From an uncultured Eubacteriales bacterium (GTDB lineage: Bacteria > Bacillota > Clostridia > Christensenellales > CAG-138), in NCBI GenBank assembly GCA_902761365.1, contig CACWJZ010000013.1:1-53584 (forward strand): a DNA stretch of 53,584 nt, read 5' to 3'. The translations under genes were made by a program, and so were the position numbers. Each line of letters opens with the position of its first letter. Position 1 is the stretch's first letter. The notes beneath the pieces are model-generated. The model was given only the letters and a program-made list of their open reading frames with translations, had not been told where the DNA came from and did not search any database. Positions 25,353-33,679 of this stretch are shown here, piece by piece.

Positions 25353-26393
25353 ATGAAGAATATCACTCTGGGCAGGACGGGTATCACCGTTCCCCAAAAT
25401 GGATTCGGCGCCTTGCCGATCCAGCGCATCTCAACGGAGAGCGCCGTCAAGCTTCTGCGCCGGGCCTATGCCGGCGGCATGCGGTACTATGACACCGCTC
25501 GCGGGTATACGGACAGCGAGGAAAAGCTGGGCCTGGCCTTCGGCAACGGATGGCTGAAGCGGGAGGAGGTCTATATCGCCACCAAGACCCACGCCCTGAC
25601 CCCGGAGGGGTTCTGGAAGGATCTGGAAACCTCTCTGCGGCTGCTGAAGACGGACTATATCGATGTCTACCAGTTTCACAACCTGCCCCGGTGCTTCCGG
25701 CCCGGGGACGGCACGGGTATGTACGAGTGCATGCTGGAGGCAAAGCGGCAGGGGAAGATCCGGCATATCGGCGCCTCGGCCCACAAGATCGGCGTCGCTC
25801 AGGAGGTGGCCCAAAGCGGCCTCTATGAGGTGCTGCAGTACCCCCTCAGCTATATCGCCGAGGATATAGAGTTGGACCTGCTGGCCACCTGCCAGAGGAA
25901 CAACGTGGGCTTCGTATGCATGAAGGGCCTGGCCGGCGGTCTCATCACCAACGCCCGGGCGGCCATGGCCTTCGTGAGCCAATTCGACGGGCTCATCCCC
26001 ATCTGGGGCATCCAGCGGGAGAAGGAGTTGGACGACTGGCTGAGCTTCATGGACGAGACGCCGGTCCTGGACGACGGGCTGCGCGCCTTTATAGAAGGGG
26101 AGCGCCGGGAGCTCATGGGCTCCTTCTGCCGTGGCTGCGGCTATTGCCTGCCCTGCACGGTGGGGATCAGGATCAGCGATTGCAACCGCATGTCATTGAT
26201 GATCCGGCGAGCCCCCAGCGAGAAATGGTTGGGAGCACCGTGGCAGGCGGAGATGGCGAAGATCGAAACCTGTGTGGACTGCCGTCAGTGCGTCAGCAAG
26301 TGCCCCTACGAGCTGGACATCCCGAACCTGCTCAGAAAGAACCTGGAGGACTATCGGAGCGTGCTGGCGGGAAAGATCAAGGTCACGGATTGA
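25353..26393 (+). CDS. Aldo/keto reductase with C-terminal ferredoxin domain
   Basis: A 346-residue protein with an aldo/keto reductase barrel (residues 1-255) and a two-cluster iron-sulfur C-terminus. The barrel begins LGRTGITVPQNGFGALPI; the catalytic Asp-Tyr-Lys-His set is represented by YYDTARGY, VYIATKTHA and VYQFHNL. The C-terminal Cys pattern is CRGCGYCLPC near residue 260 and CVDCRQCVSKCP near residue 308. This domain layout is common in anaerobes, but the substrate is not known. TAGGAGAG precedes the ATG. It heads a tightly packed operon with DUF4298, the mini FakA-like domain, the glycosylase and the phosphoesterase. Confidence 0.88.
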   Translation: MKNITLGRTGITVPQNGFGALPIQRISTESAVKLLRRAYAGGMRYYDTARGYTDSEEKLGLAFGNGWLKREEVYIATKTHALTPEGFWKDLETSLRLLKTDYIDVYQFHNLPRCFRPGDGTGMYECMLEAKRQGKIRHIGASAHKIGVAQEVAQSGLYEVLQYPLSYIAEDIELDLLATCQRNNVGFVCMKGLAGGLITNARAAMAFVSQFDGLIPIWGIQREKELDDWLSFMDETPVLDDGLRAFIEGERRELMGSFCRGCGYCLPCTVGIRISDCNRMSLMIRRAPSEKWLGAPWQAEMAKIETCVDCRQCVSKCPYELDIPNLLRKNLEDYRSVLAGKIKVTD

Positions 26394-26408
26394 AGAAAGG
26401 AGAACTCT

Positions 26409-26720
26409 ATGGAACAGATCGAACGCATCCGGGACATGGAGAGCTGCCTGGACGCTTCGGAAAAGGCCATCCGGGAGCTGTCGGAAGCCCTGTCCGCCTA
26501 TGAAGAGGCCCAGCTCCAGTATCGGAAGCTCAGCGATTACTACGGCAGCGACCAGTGGATGCAGGACTATGCCGACGACGAGGCGGGCAAGCTCCCCCGG
26601 GACCTGAAGCGGGGCGTGCTGTCGGAGGACGGCGTCTATGACCTCATCACGGAGAACCGGGAGTTGCTGGTGCGGATGCTGCGGCTGGTCACCACCGCAT
26701 TGGAAACGGACGGACTTTGA
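26409..26720 (+). CDS. DUF4298 family protein
   Basis: A 103-residue, probably all-helical cytoplasmic protein. The N-terminal half is a coiled-coil-like helix (ERIRDMESCLDASEKAIREL), followed by the family block YQKL-like YRKLSDYYGSDQWMQDY near residue 40 and GVLSEDGVYDLITENREL near residue 70. DUF4298 proteins are common small proteins in Firmicutes with no assigned role. GAAAGGAG precedes the ATG. It starts 15 nt after the aldo/keto reductase and ends 20 nt before the next gene, so it is an operon member. Confidence 0.8.
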   Translation: MEQIERIRDMESCLDASEKAIRELSEALSAYEEAQLQYRKLSDYYGSDQWMQDYADDEAGKLPRDLKRGVLSEDGVYDLITENRELLVRMLRLVTTALETDGL

Positions 26721-26740
26721 TACGGAAAGGGAGAAAGGAT

Positions 26741-26992
26741 ATGCTGGAATTCAAGTATGACACCCAACTGCTGATCGAGGGGACCGACCTGGACGAGGAC
26801 AGGATCAGCGATTACATCACCGAGAACTTCAAGGGCGACTGCCTGCTGTGCGTGGGAGATGAGACCCTCATCAAGATCCATTTCCACACCAACGAGCCCT
26901 GGCTTGTGCTGCAGTACTGCGCCTCCCTGGGGGAGATCTTCGACATCGTGGTGGAGGATATGGACCGGCAGGCCCGGGGGCTCCAGGGCTGA
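26741..26992 (+). CDS. Stand-alone mini domain resembling the middle of FakA/YloV
   Basis: An 83-residue protein starting MLEFKYDTQLLIEGTDLDE. The segments FKGDCLLCVGDETLIKIHFHTN and PWLVLQYCASLGEIFDIVVEDM match the central domain of FakA/YloV, the fatty-acid/dihydroxyacetone kinase-like family. In that family this region follows the ATP-binding DhaL domain. The kinase domain and the DegV-like lipid-binding domain are both absent here, so it is not a kinase by itself. The start at 26741 follows a GGGAGAAAGG region; a longer frame begins at 26717. Its TGA overlaps the next ATG by 1 nt. Role unknown; a binding or regulatory partner of a fatty-acid kinase is a guess. Confidence 0.65.
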   Translation: MLEFKYDTQLLIEGTDLDEDRISDYITENFKGDCLLCVGDETLIKIHFHTNEPWLVLQYCASLGEIFDIVVEDMDRQARGLQG

Positions 26993-27489
26993 TGACAGAT
27001 CTGCCCGCCTCGTTCTTTTTACAGGATGCTTTGATCGTGGCGCCCCGGCTGCTGGGGTGCCGCCTTGTGGTGGGCGGGGAAGAGCTGACGATCATAGAGA
27101 CGGAGGCCTATCGGGGCGAAGCGGACACCGCCTGTCACGCGCACCACGGCCGCACGAGGCGGACCGAGATGCTCTATCGCCGGGGCGGGCATGTGTACGT
27201 GTACCTGTGCTACGGCATCCACAGCCTGCTGAACATCATCACCGGCGAGGCGGACGACCCGCAAGGGGTGCTCATCCGTTGCTGCGCAGGCGCGGAGGGA
27301 CCGGGCAAGCTGACGAAGAGGCTGGGGATAGATTTATCCTTCAACGGCCTGGATATTTTTACGACGGACAGGATAGGCTTGTTCCAGGGGCCAACGTGTG
27401 CCTTTGAGACAGCACCGCGGGTGGGCATCGGCTATGCCTCCCAGGAGGACCAGGAGCGCCTCTGGCGGTTCATTCGGAAAGGGAAATAG
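26992..27489 (+). CDS. DNA-3-methyladenine glycosylase, AAG/MPG type
   Basis: A base-excision glycosylase of the AAG family, which removes 3-methyladenine, hypoxanthine and other damaged purines. At 165 residues it is short; most members have about 190-200. The catalytic motif IIETEAYRGEAD near residue 34 contains the key Glu, followed by HAHHGRTRRTEMLY and the intercalating-Tyr region GHVYVYLCYGIHSLLNII near residue 66. EGPGKLTKRLGI near residue 101 and the C-terminal APRVGIGYA block are also present. All major motifs are kept, so it should be active. Its start overlaps the previous gene by 1 nt, and the next gene starts directly after its stop. Confidence 0.92.
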   Translation: MTDLPASFFLQDALIVAPRLLGCRLVVGGEELTIIETEAYRGEADTACHAHHGRTRRTEMLYRRGGHVYVYLCYGIHSLLNIITGEADDPQGVLIRCCAGAEGPGKLTKRLGIDLSFNGLDIFTTDRIGLFQGPTCAFETAPRVGIGYASQEDQERLWRFIRKGK

Positions 27490-28296
27490 TTGCTGTACGC
27501 TTTGCTCGTCCTTGGCATAATCGGCCTTTGTGTGCTGCTGTACGGTTGGTGGGACACCAACCGTTTTGACGTGCGCAAAACCGAGATCGAGCTGGAACGC
27601 TTGCCCGCGGCTTTCGATGGGTTCACCATCCTGCAGGTGTCCGACCTGCACAACCGGGCCTATGGGAAGGACGGCATGGACATGATACGATCCATGGAGA
27701 GGCTGTCCTTCGACTGCATCGCCATCACCGGCGATCTGCTGGATCGGCATCGGCCGGGGAAGCGGGATAACGGGTATCGGTTCGCGCAGGCGGCGGCCAA
27801 GCTGGGACCAGCGTATTGTGTTCAGGGGAACCATGAATGGAAGATTTGCGATTGGTCCGAGATCCGGGCGGAGCTGACGAAGCGGGGCGTCCGCGTTTTG
27901 GACAACGGAACGATCTCACTGGTGAGGAACGGCCAGCGACTGGACCTGATCGGCTGCATGGAAAAGGCCACAATCGAGGACATACAGCCTCTTGTAGAAA
28001 AGAATGCATGCTCTGTGTTGCTGGCCCATCACCCGGAGAGGATCACTGACTACGCTCGCATGGGCGTGGATCTGGTTCTCTCAGGCCACGCTCACGGCGG
28101 ACACATTCGGCTATTTGGCAATGGACTATACAGCCCCGATCAGGGCTTTTTGCCTCGGTACACCTCTGGCGCATACACATGCGGAAATACCAAGCTCTAC
28201 GTCTCTCGCGGCGCCGGCAACCACACCATCCTGTTGCCCCGCATCTTCAATCGCCCGGAGATCGATCTCATCACGCTAAAAACGCCTTCCCGCTAA
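27490..28296 (+). CDS. Membrane-anchored metallophosphoesterase
   Basis: A 268-residue calcineurin-type phosphoesterase of the YkuE/YaeI-like group. An N-terminal hydrophobic helix (residues 1-20) anchors it. Metal-binding motifs appear in order: VSDLHN near residue 50, TGDLLD near 77, GNHEW near 115, LAHHP near 178, and SGHAHGGHIRLF near 198. Relatives act on phospholipids such as lipid A precursors or on UDP-linked substrates; the substrate here is open. It starts with TTG immediately after the glycosylase stop, with no clear ribosome-binding site. Its TAA stop sits in the loop of the following terminator. Confidence 0.88.
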   Translation: MLYALLVLGIIGLCVLLYGWWDTNRFDVRKTEIELERLPAAFDGFTILQVSDLHNRAYGKDGMDMIRSMERLSFDCIAITGDLLDRHRPGKRDNGYRFAQAAAKLGPAYCVQGNHEWKICDWSEIRAELTKRGVRVLDNGTISLVRNGQRLDLIGCMEKATIEDIQPLVEKNACSVLLAHHPERITDYARMGVDLVLSGHAHGGHIRLFGNGLYSPDQGFLPRYTSGAYTCGNTKLYVSRGAGNHTILLPRIFNRPEIDLITLKTPSR

Positions 28297-28314
28297 GCGG
28301 GAAGGCGCTTTTGT
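28283..28314. terminator. Terminator with the stop codon in its loop
   Basis: CGCCTTCCCGC (28283-28293) pairs perfectly with GCGGGAAGGCG (28297-28307). The 3-nt loop is the TAA stop of the phosphoesterase. Short T/A runs on both sides allow bidirectional use with deoC. Confidence 0.85.
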
Positions 28315-28323
28315 TCATTGGGT

Positions 28324-28968
28324 TTATCCTTCGATAATCTTCTTGGAGGAGCTGGCGCCGATGCGGCTGGCACCGGCAGCGATCATGGCTTCGGCCGCCT
28401 CCTTGGAGCGGATGCCGCCGGAGGCCTTCACACCCAGCTCGTCACCCACCACGCCCCGCATCAGGGCCACGTCCTCGACGGTGGCGCCGCCGGTGGAGAA
28501 GCCGGTGGAGGTCTTCACAAAATCAGCCCCCGCGTTCTTGGCGCACAGGCAGGCGTTCACCTTCTGTTCGTCAGTGAGCAGGCAGGTCTCGATGATGACC
28601 TTCAGCAGGGCCTTGCCGCGGATGGCGTCGGCCACGGTCTTGATGTCCTGCTCCACATACTCCCAGTCACCTTCCCGGGCCGCGCCCACGGAGATGACCA
28701 TATCGATCTCCTGTGCCCCGTTCTCCACGCAGAGCTTGGCCTCAGCGGCCTTGATGGCGGAGGGGGTGGCGCCCAGAGGGAACCCAACCACGCAGCAGGT
28801 CTTGATGTCCGTACCCTGAAGCTCCTTGGCCACGAAGGAAGAAAAAATGGGGTTCACGCAGACGCTGGCCGTGTTGTAGGCCTTCGCTTCCTCGCAGACC
28901 CGATGGATGTCCTCATGGGTGGATTCCGGCTTCAACAGGGTATGGTCGATATACTTATTCAGTTCCAT
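28324..28968 (-). CDS. deoC: Deoxyribose-phosphate aldolase
   Basis: DeoC splits 2-deoxyribose-5-phosphate into glyceraldehyde-3-phosphate and acetaldehyde, so that DNA sugars enter glycolysis. The 214-residue product is of standard length. It begins [15 protein letters not shown]. The catalytic residues are in KVIIETCLL (Lys near residue 130), the Schiff-base Lys in FVKTSTGF near residue 154, and the third Lys in GVKASGGIR near residue 182. The ATG at 28968 shares one base with the stop of the upstream fusion gene (TAATG), so it is translationally coupled. An AAGGAG site precedes it. Confidence 0.94.
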   Translation of the reverse strand: MELNKYIDHTLLKPESTHEDIHRVCEEAKAYNTASVCVNPIFSSFVAKELQGTDIKTCCVVGFPLGATPSAIKAAEAKLCVENGAQEIDMVISVGAAREGDWEYVEQDIKTVADAIRGKALLKVIIETCLLTDEQKVNACLCAKNAGADFVKTSTGFSTGGATVEDVALMRGVVGDELGVKASGGIRSKEAAEAMIAAGASRIGASSSKKIIEG

Positions 28969-30515
28969 TATTTCGCATCTCCTTCCTCGGTGTAGGTGAT
29001 CACGTTTTGCCCGTCGTCCCACAGGCGCTCCAGATTATAATAGGTGCGCTCCTCCGGGTGGAACAGGTGCACCAAAAGATCACCAAAGTCCAGCACGATC
29101 CAACGGCCTTCCTGATAGCCCTCCTTCCGGCGGGGGAACAGGCCCATTTCAGCCGCTTTTTCCTCCAGCTCGTCGCTGAGGGCCTTCACCTGGGGCACGC
29201 CCCGGCCGCTGCAGACGATGAACCAATCGGCGATGATGGTCTTGTCGGTCACTTCGATGGCCCGGATGTCCATGGCCTTCTTGTTGTACAGGATCTTGCA
29301 GAGCTGTAGGATCGTTTCCTTGTTCAGGGTTTCCATGTATGTCTCCTTTGCTGTAGTCTTGCGCGCGAGGGCGTCCCTGGCGCGGAGGGTGGCAGGGTAG
29401 AGGTCACTGCCGCTATTCTGAATATAGCAGATATTGTCGGTAAAAACAAGTAGCAGTCCCTTTTCAAAGCTCATTTGATCGTGGGCAGAGAGGAGCAGGG
29501 CCCGATGCTTGTCCACGGACGGATAGTCCCGGCCAGGTTCGATCAGGTCCGCGGCCCAGATGATCTCATCCAGCAGCGTCATATCCTCCGACCCGGTGGT
29601 GTGATAGCGGATGGCCTCCAGGATCGCTTTGTCCGTGACGCCGTATTTATCCTTGGCGAGAGCCGCACCGGCCGGGGCATGGAGGATCGCTTCCGCTTCC
29701 CGGGGCAGGGAGCTGCCGTCTCGCTTCGCTAAGGCAAATTGCTCCTCCAGGGGCAGATACTTGGCGCAGTCGTGGAGCAAAGCGGCCAGACGCGCTTTTG
29801 GTCCATTCGCGCCCAGGTTCTCCGCCAGCTGCACCGCCGTGAGCTCCACGCCGATCACATGCCGGAAGCGATGGGGCTTCAGCACCTCCCGCATGGCGGC
29901 GGTAAATTTGACCAGCTGCTCGCTTCCATAGAGGGCCTGCTCATAGATATACCATTCTACAGCGGGCGGTACCAGGCCGGTGATGGGGCGGCCATCGGAT
30001 AGACGGTTGCGTATTTCGGTGGAGGACAGTTCCCGCACCGGAGGGAGCAGCGTCACGTCAGCGCCATAGCGCGCCTTCACCGTAGCCGCGGCCTCCCCTT
30101 CGCCGCCATCCTGCCCGGCCCTGCAAATGCAGACCAGATGGGCCTTCTGGCAGACGATCTCCGGGTGGTACCAGGTGGTGAGGGAGCGGAGCATGTCGCT
30201 GCCCATGATGAAGAACAGCTCATCCGCCGGGTACTCCTCAGCAAGATGGGTCAGCGTGAGGGCAGTATAGCTGGTGCCCTCCCGGTTCAACTCCCAGTCG
30301 GAGGCCACAAAGCCTGTCTCGCCCTCGCAAGCCAGCTGGACCATGCGGTATCGCTGCTGGCTGCTGGCACCCTGGGCCAGCTCCTTGTGGGGTGGGATGC
30401 GGTCCACCATCAGGATGACCTGATCGAGACCCAGCGCGTCCTGGGCGCTGCGGGCCATATCCAAATGTCCGTTGTGGATGGGGTGGAAGCTTCCCCCTAA
30501 AATGCCTATCTTCAT
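28968..30515 (-). CDS. NadD-YqeK-RsfS fusion protein
   Basis: One continuous 515-residue frame covers three proteins that are normally separate neighbours. Residues 1-195 are nicotinate-nucleotide adenylyltransferase (NadD): [15 protein letters not shown] at the start and SSTEIRNRL near 165. Residues about 200-385 are a YqeK-type HD hydrolase for Ap4[11 protein letters not shown] near 244 and IRYHTTG near 282. Residues about 394-515 are the ribosomal silencing factor Rsf[13 protein letters not shown] and [10 protein letters not shown]. No stop codon separates YqeK from RsfS. An internal ATG at 29336 has AAGGAG 6 nt upstream, so a separate RsfS of 122 residues can also be made. The ATG at 30515 has no Shine-Dalgarno and lies just after a -10 box. 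Confidence 0.9.
   Translation of the reverse strand: MKIGILGGSFHPIHNGHLDMARSAQDALGLDQVILMVDRIPPHKELAQGASSQQRYRMVQLACEGETGFVASDWELNREGTSYTALTLTHLAEEYPADELFFIMGSDMLRSLTTWYHPEIVCQKAHLVCICRAGQDGGEGEAAATVKARYGADVTLLPPVRELSSTEIRNRLSDGRPITGLVPPAVEWYIYEQALYGSEQLVKFTAAMREVLKPHRFRHVIGVELTAVQLAENLGANGPKARLAALLHDCAKYLPLEEQFALAKRDGSSLPREAEAILHAPAGAALAKDKYGVTDKAILEAIRYHTTGSEDMTLLDEIIWAADLIEPGRDYPSVDKHRALLLSAHDQMSFEKGLLLVFTDNICYIQNSGSDLYPATLRARDALARKTTAKETYMETLNKETILQLCKILYNKKAMDIRAIEVTDKTIIADWFIVCSGRGVPQVKALSDELEEKAAEMGLFPRRKEGYQEGRWIVLDFGDLLVHLFHPEERTYYNLERLWDDGQNVITYTEEGDAK
29336..29349 (-). promoter_or_regulatory. Internal ribosome-binding site and start for RsfS
   Basis: Read on -, AAAGGAGAC (29349-29341) precedes an in-frame ATG at 29336 with 6 nt between AAGGAG and ATG. 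It sits inside the fusion gene exactly where RsfS homology begins. Confidence 0.7.
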
Positions 30516-30551
30516 GTATTGTAGTATAGTATACCTGCCGGACGGAAGGCA
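30516..30551 (-). promoter_or_regulatory. Promoter region before the NadD fusion gene
   Basis: Two overlapping TATACT boxes (complements of 30528-30533 and 30523-30528) lie 12 and 7 nt before the ATG at 30515. The -35 is weak (TTGCCT at spacing 18). No Shine-Dalgarno fits, so the transcript is probably leaderless or nearly so. Only 51 bp separate this start from the divergent ATG at 30567. Confidence 0.5.
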
Positions 30552-30566
30552 ATACTGAATTTGAAA

Positions 30567-31262
30567 ATGGATCGAACCACGGCGCGTGCGTATAAACGAA
30601 AATGCTTTCAGGGGCGGGGGATTGTCGCCCGCTGGCTGGACAGGGTCTTCTTTTCGGCTCTGGGCGGCGTGTGCCTGTATATCCTACTGCGCAACCTCAT
30701 CCTTTCATTGCTTCTGGGTGGAGCCTTCCTGCTGCTGCTCGTCCTCTGGGACAGGCGACGGTGGGCCAGGTTCCGACATAGGCTGTGGCAAAGAACGGTA
30801 GACCAGCTGCGGCGAGAGGATTGGCTCCGACAGGAAGCGGGGCGCATACGGGGATCAGGCGGCGTGCTCCTTTATCCCGTGCCGGACCTGGACACGTTGA
30901 CGGGCCTCTGTTTGCGCCTGGGAGAAGGCACCGCATTTCATTGTGTTGGGGATGTGAAAGATTCTCTTATAGCGGCGGCACAAGCCCTGGGCTGTTCGCT
31001 GACGTTCCATCCATGGGGTCAGGGGGAAGAGCCAAGCCGAGAGCAGGTGGTGGAGCGGCTGGTTTGCGACGCGCCCAAGCGAAACGCGCTGCCTTGGCAA
31101 AAACTCCTGCATCTGCCGGGCAATCGGTATCTAGTCACTGGCCTTCTGCTGTTGCTATTGTCGATGATCCTGCGCCGGGCCCTCTATTGGCGGATGCTGG
31201 GGACATTGTGCCTGGTGATCGGCACCGTACGGCGGTCGTTCCATCTGTTCGCAAAAACATAA
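30567..31262 (+). CDS. Membrane protein of unknown function
   Basis: A 231-residue protein with a basic N-terminus, two hydrophobic helices at about residues 27-60, a soluble middle domain, and two further helices at about 190-222. The topology suggests a cytoplasmic middle domain between two hairpins. The middle part contains GVLLYPVPDLDTLTGLCLRL and VGDVKDSLIAAAQALGC, an alpha/beta-like pattern that I do not recognise. The ATG at 30567 is preferred; a TTG at 30561 lies 11 nt after GGAAGG and is an alternative. It is divergent from the NadD fusion gene and ends before a terminator. No function is assigned. Confidence 0.6.
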   Translation: MDRTTARAYKRKCFQGRGIVARWLDRVFFSALGGVCLYILLRNLILSLLLGGAFLLLLVLWDRRRWARFRHRLWQRTVDQLRREDWLRQEAGRIRGSGGVLLYPVPDLDTLTGLCLRLGEGTAFHCVGDVKDSLIAAAQALGCSLTFHPWGQGEEPSREQVVERLVCDAPKRNALPWQKLLHLPGNRYLVTGLLLLLLSMILRRALYWRMLGTLCLVIGTVRRSFHLFAKT

Positions 31263-31287
31263 AAGAGCCTCGCAGGGAGGCTCTTTC
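31262..31287. terminator. Bidirectional terminator
   Basis: AAAGAGCCTC (31262-31271) pairs with GAGGCTCTTT (31277-31286), lying between the unknown membrane protein gene and pfk. Confidence 0.75.
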
Positions 31288-31301
31288 ACATTCGATCGAG
31301 A

Positions 31302-32552
31302 TTATTTGGCCACGATCCTCTTCAACTTGGCGAAGCGGGGAAGACCGTTTTCCAGGGGCAGGTTGGGCGTGCCCTGAATGAGGGGCAGCACATACTCCAC
31401 GAACTCCTGGGTGACGCCGTTGCCGGCCTCGTTGATCCACTCCCGGGGCACCTTCTTTTCGGTGTTGGCGGCCAGGGACAGGTCCTGGGGGACCACCTCG
31501 CAGGCGTAATCCCCATACACGTCCGTGAGCCGGTGGAAGGCCATCATCTTGTCGGTCATGCCGTTGACAGCGGCCTTGACCGCCGCGCGACCGGCGGCGA
31601 AGGACTCGTTGATGTCCGTGGCGGACGCAAAGTGAGAGGAGCAGCGCTGCAGAAGGGACAGCTCGACGCCGCGGATCTTCTTCACGCCCCACTTCTCCTT
31701 CACGTAGCTCACCAGCGTAGCGGCGACGCCGCCCAGCTGCTTGTGACCGAAGCTGTCCACGGAGGTGTTGGGCGCGCCGTATTCCGCGATGAAGACGCCG
31801 TTCTTGTCGTGGATACCTTCGGAAACGACCACCATGCAGTCGCCCCGCTCGTCCATGACCCGCTTCACGTCGGCCAGGAACGTGTCCATGTCAAAATCGG
31901 TCTCCGGCAGATACACGAGATCGGGACCGTCGCCTGTGGCGGTGGCGACGCCGGCGGCACCGGCCAGCCAGCCGGCATGACGACCCATGACCTCCACGAT
32001 GAGGACCGAGTAGTAGTCGTACACGTTGCAGTCACGGCGCATCTCCATGCAGCTGGTGATCACGTACTTCGCTGCGGAGGCGAAGCCCGGGCAGTGGTCC
32101 GTGCCGTAGAGGTCGTTGTCTACGGTCTTGGGCACGCCGATGACCCGGCAGGTGTACTGTTCCTTCTGCAGGAACTTGCTGATCTTGTTGCAGGTGTCCA
32201 TGGAGTCGTTGCCGCCGATATAGAAGAAGTAGCGGATGTCGTGCTTTTTGAACACCTCCAGGATGCGGCGATAATCCGTATCGTCGTCGGTGTAGTTCTT
32301 CAGCTTGTAGCGGCAGGAACCCAGGGAAGCAGAGGGGGTATTGAGCAGGAGGCGCAGCTCATGCTCATCTTCCAGATCCAGATCGTACAGGATGTCGTCC
32401 AGAACGCCCTTGATGCCGTGGGCGGCACCGTAGACGTGGGTGATGGAATCATCGTCCAAAGCGGTACGGATCACACCGTACGCCGTGGCGTTGATGACAG
32501 CGGTGGGACCGCCGGACTGAGCGACCAGGCAGGCACCAATCAGTTTGTCCAT
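31302..32552 (-). CDS. 6-phosphofructokinase, PPi-type signature
   Basis: A 416-residue phosphofructokinase. It phosphorylates fructose-6-phosphate in glycolysis. The residues that separate donor types read GGNDSMDT near residue 113 and PKTVDND near residue 142. ATP enzymes have GGDGS and a Gly in place of this Lys, so a pyrophosphate-dependent enzyme is indicated. MGRHAGWLAG near residue 190 and SEGIHDKNG near 244 are further family blocks. Reversible PPi enzymes are common in anaerobic clostridia and save ATP. An AGGAG site precedes the ATG at 32552 and a strong promoter lies just upstream. Confidence 0.9.
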   Translation of the reverse strand: MDKLIGACLVAQSGGPTAVINATAYGVIRTALDDDSITHVYGAAHGIKGVLDDILYDLDLEDEHELRLLLNTPSASLGSCRYKLKNYTDDDTDYRRILEVFKKHDIRYFFYIGGNDSMDTCNKISKFLQKEQYTCRVIGVPKTVDNDLYGTDHCPGFASAAKYVITSCMEMRRDCNVYDYYSVLIVEVMGRHAGWLAGAAGVATATGDGPDLVYLPETDFDMDTFLADVKRVMDERGDCMVVVSEGIHDKNGVFIAEYGAPNTSVDSFGHKQLGGVAATLVSYVKEKWGVKKIRGVELSLLQRCSSHFASATDINESFAAGRAAVKAAVNGMTDKMMAFHRLTDVYGDYACEVVPQDLSLAANTEKKVPREWINEAGNGVTQEFVEYVLPLIQGTPNLPLENGLPRFAKLKRIVAK

Positions 32553-32589
32553 TATTGTTCTCCTTTGGTGGCATAAATCAATCTTGACA

Positions 32590-32618
32590 ATTTTACAGTA
32601 TGCGGGCGCTCATTGCAA
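32590..32618 (-). promoter_or_regulatory. Promoter of the phosphofructokinase gene
   Basis: Read on -, TTGCAA (32618-32613), a 17-nt spacer and TAAAAT (32595-32590). The spacer overlaps the stop codon of the upstream hydrolase gene and the -35 lies within its last codons. Confidence 0.65.
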
Positions 32619-33554
32619 GGGCACTTTCCCATATTTTTTGAGAAAATTGTCTAAATATGTGATGTATCGAGTCGGGTCAACATAGTAACTGGCGCAGTGG
32701 GCCGCTCCCTCCACGGTGAGCATCTCCTTCTCAGAGTGGCACGCCTCATAATTCTGCAGCCCCATTTTGTAGGGGACCAGCTCGTCGTCCGTCCCGTGGA
32801 TGAACAGGAAGGGCAGCTCGGTCTTGTCCAGCGCCTCCTTGCAGGTGGGGGAGATCACGGAATATCCGGCGATGATCCGGGCCCACAGATCCATGGCGGG
32901 GAGCATGGGGAAGACGGGGACCTTGTAGGAGTTGACGAGGGCCGTTCCGATCACGTCCTTGGGGGAGAAGAAGGCGGAGTCGGCGATGACGCCCCGGGTG
33001 TTCGCCGGCAGATCCAATCCGGTGGCCATGATCACCGTGGCGCCGCCCATGCTCTGCCCATAGAGGAAGAGGGGCAGGTCCGGATGCATCTTGGCCAGGA
33101 GACGGGCCCAGGCCGCAATGTCGTACCGCTCCTTCACACCGAAAGCAATGTACTTGCCGGCGCTTTTGCGATGGGCGCGCATGTAGGGATAGAGGACCGT
33201 ATACCCCTGCTCATAGAGATGCTTGGCGATCAGGGCGAACTCCCGGGCAGGCCAGGACCGGAACCCGTGGACCGCCACCACAAGGCCGATGGGATGTTCC
33301 GCCTCAATGAGCTCCGCCGTCAGGGCAAGCCCGTCCCGGCTGGTAAGATGCAGTTCCGTCTTGGGCTGGCTTTCGTACCAGTCCACGCCCAACTGCATTT
33401 TGTCCCGATACTTGTATCGGCCGGAGGGGACCACGGTGCTGGCTTTGAACAGCTCCGTGCGATCCCGCCGGGTGCTGCCGCGCAGGAAGGCATACAAGCT
33501 GGCGCCCATGGTCAGGAGGAGCAACAGGAGGAGAGGGATCAGGATGTAGAGCAT
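32610..33554 (-). CDS. Membrane-anchored alpha/beta hydrolase
   Basis: A 314-residue serine hydrolase with an N-terminal hydrophobic anchor (residues 2-24). The oxyanion region is VAVHGFRSWPAREF near residue 94, the nucleophile elbow is GQSMGGATV near residue 166, the acid is in FIHGTDDELVP near residue 250, and the catalytic His is in GAAHCASYY near residue 282. This set is complete, so it should be an active esterase, peptidase or lipase of the BEM46/YqkD-like type. Substrate unknown. GAGGT precedes the ATG. Likely faces outside the cell. Confidence 0.88.
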   Translation of the reverse strand: MLYILIPLLLLLLLTMGASLYAFLRGSTRRDRTELFKASTVVPSGRYKYRDKMQLGVDWYESQPKTELHLTSRDGLALTAELIEAEHPIGLVVAVHGFRSWPAREFALIAKHLYEQGYTVLYPYMRAHRKSAGKYIAFGVKERYDIAAWARLLAKMHPDLPLFLYGQSMGGATVIMATGLDLPANTRGVIADSAFFSPKDVIGTALVNSYKVPVFPMLPAMDLWARIIAGYSVISPTCKEALDKTELPFLFIHGTDDELVPYKMGLQNYEACHSEKEMLTVEGAAHCASYYVDPTRYITYLDNFLKKYGKVPLQ

Positions 33555-33627
33555 AGAGACCTCAAAAAATCATGATAGCATACTATATCACAGTTTTTTT
33601 AGTTTTCAAGAGGAAAACGCTCGCTTC

Positions 33628-33656
33628 TTGACAGGACAGCTCATTTTTTGTACACT
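33628..33656 (+). promoter_or_regulatory. Strong promoter of the second aldo/keto reductase
   Basis: TTGACA (33628-33633), a 17-nt spacer and TACACT (33651-33656). A CGGAGG-type site then precedes the ATG at 33680. Confidence 0.8.
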
Positions 33657-33679
33657 CAAAACAAAAACGGAGGTGCATC

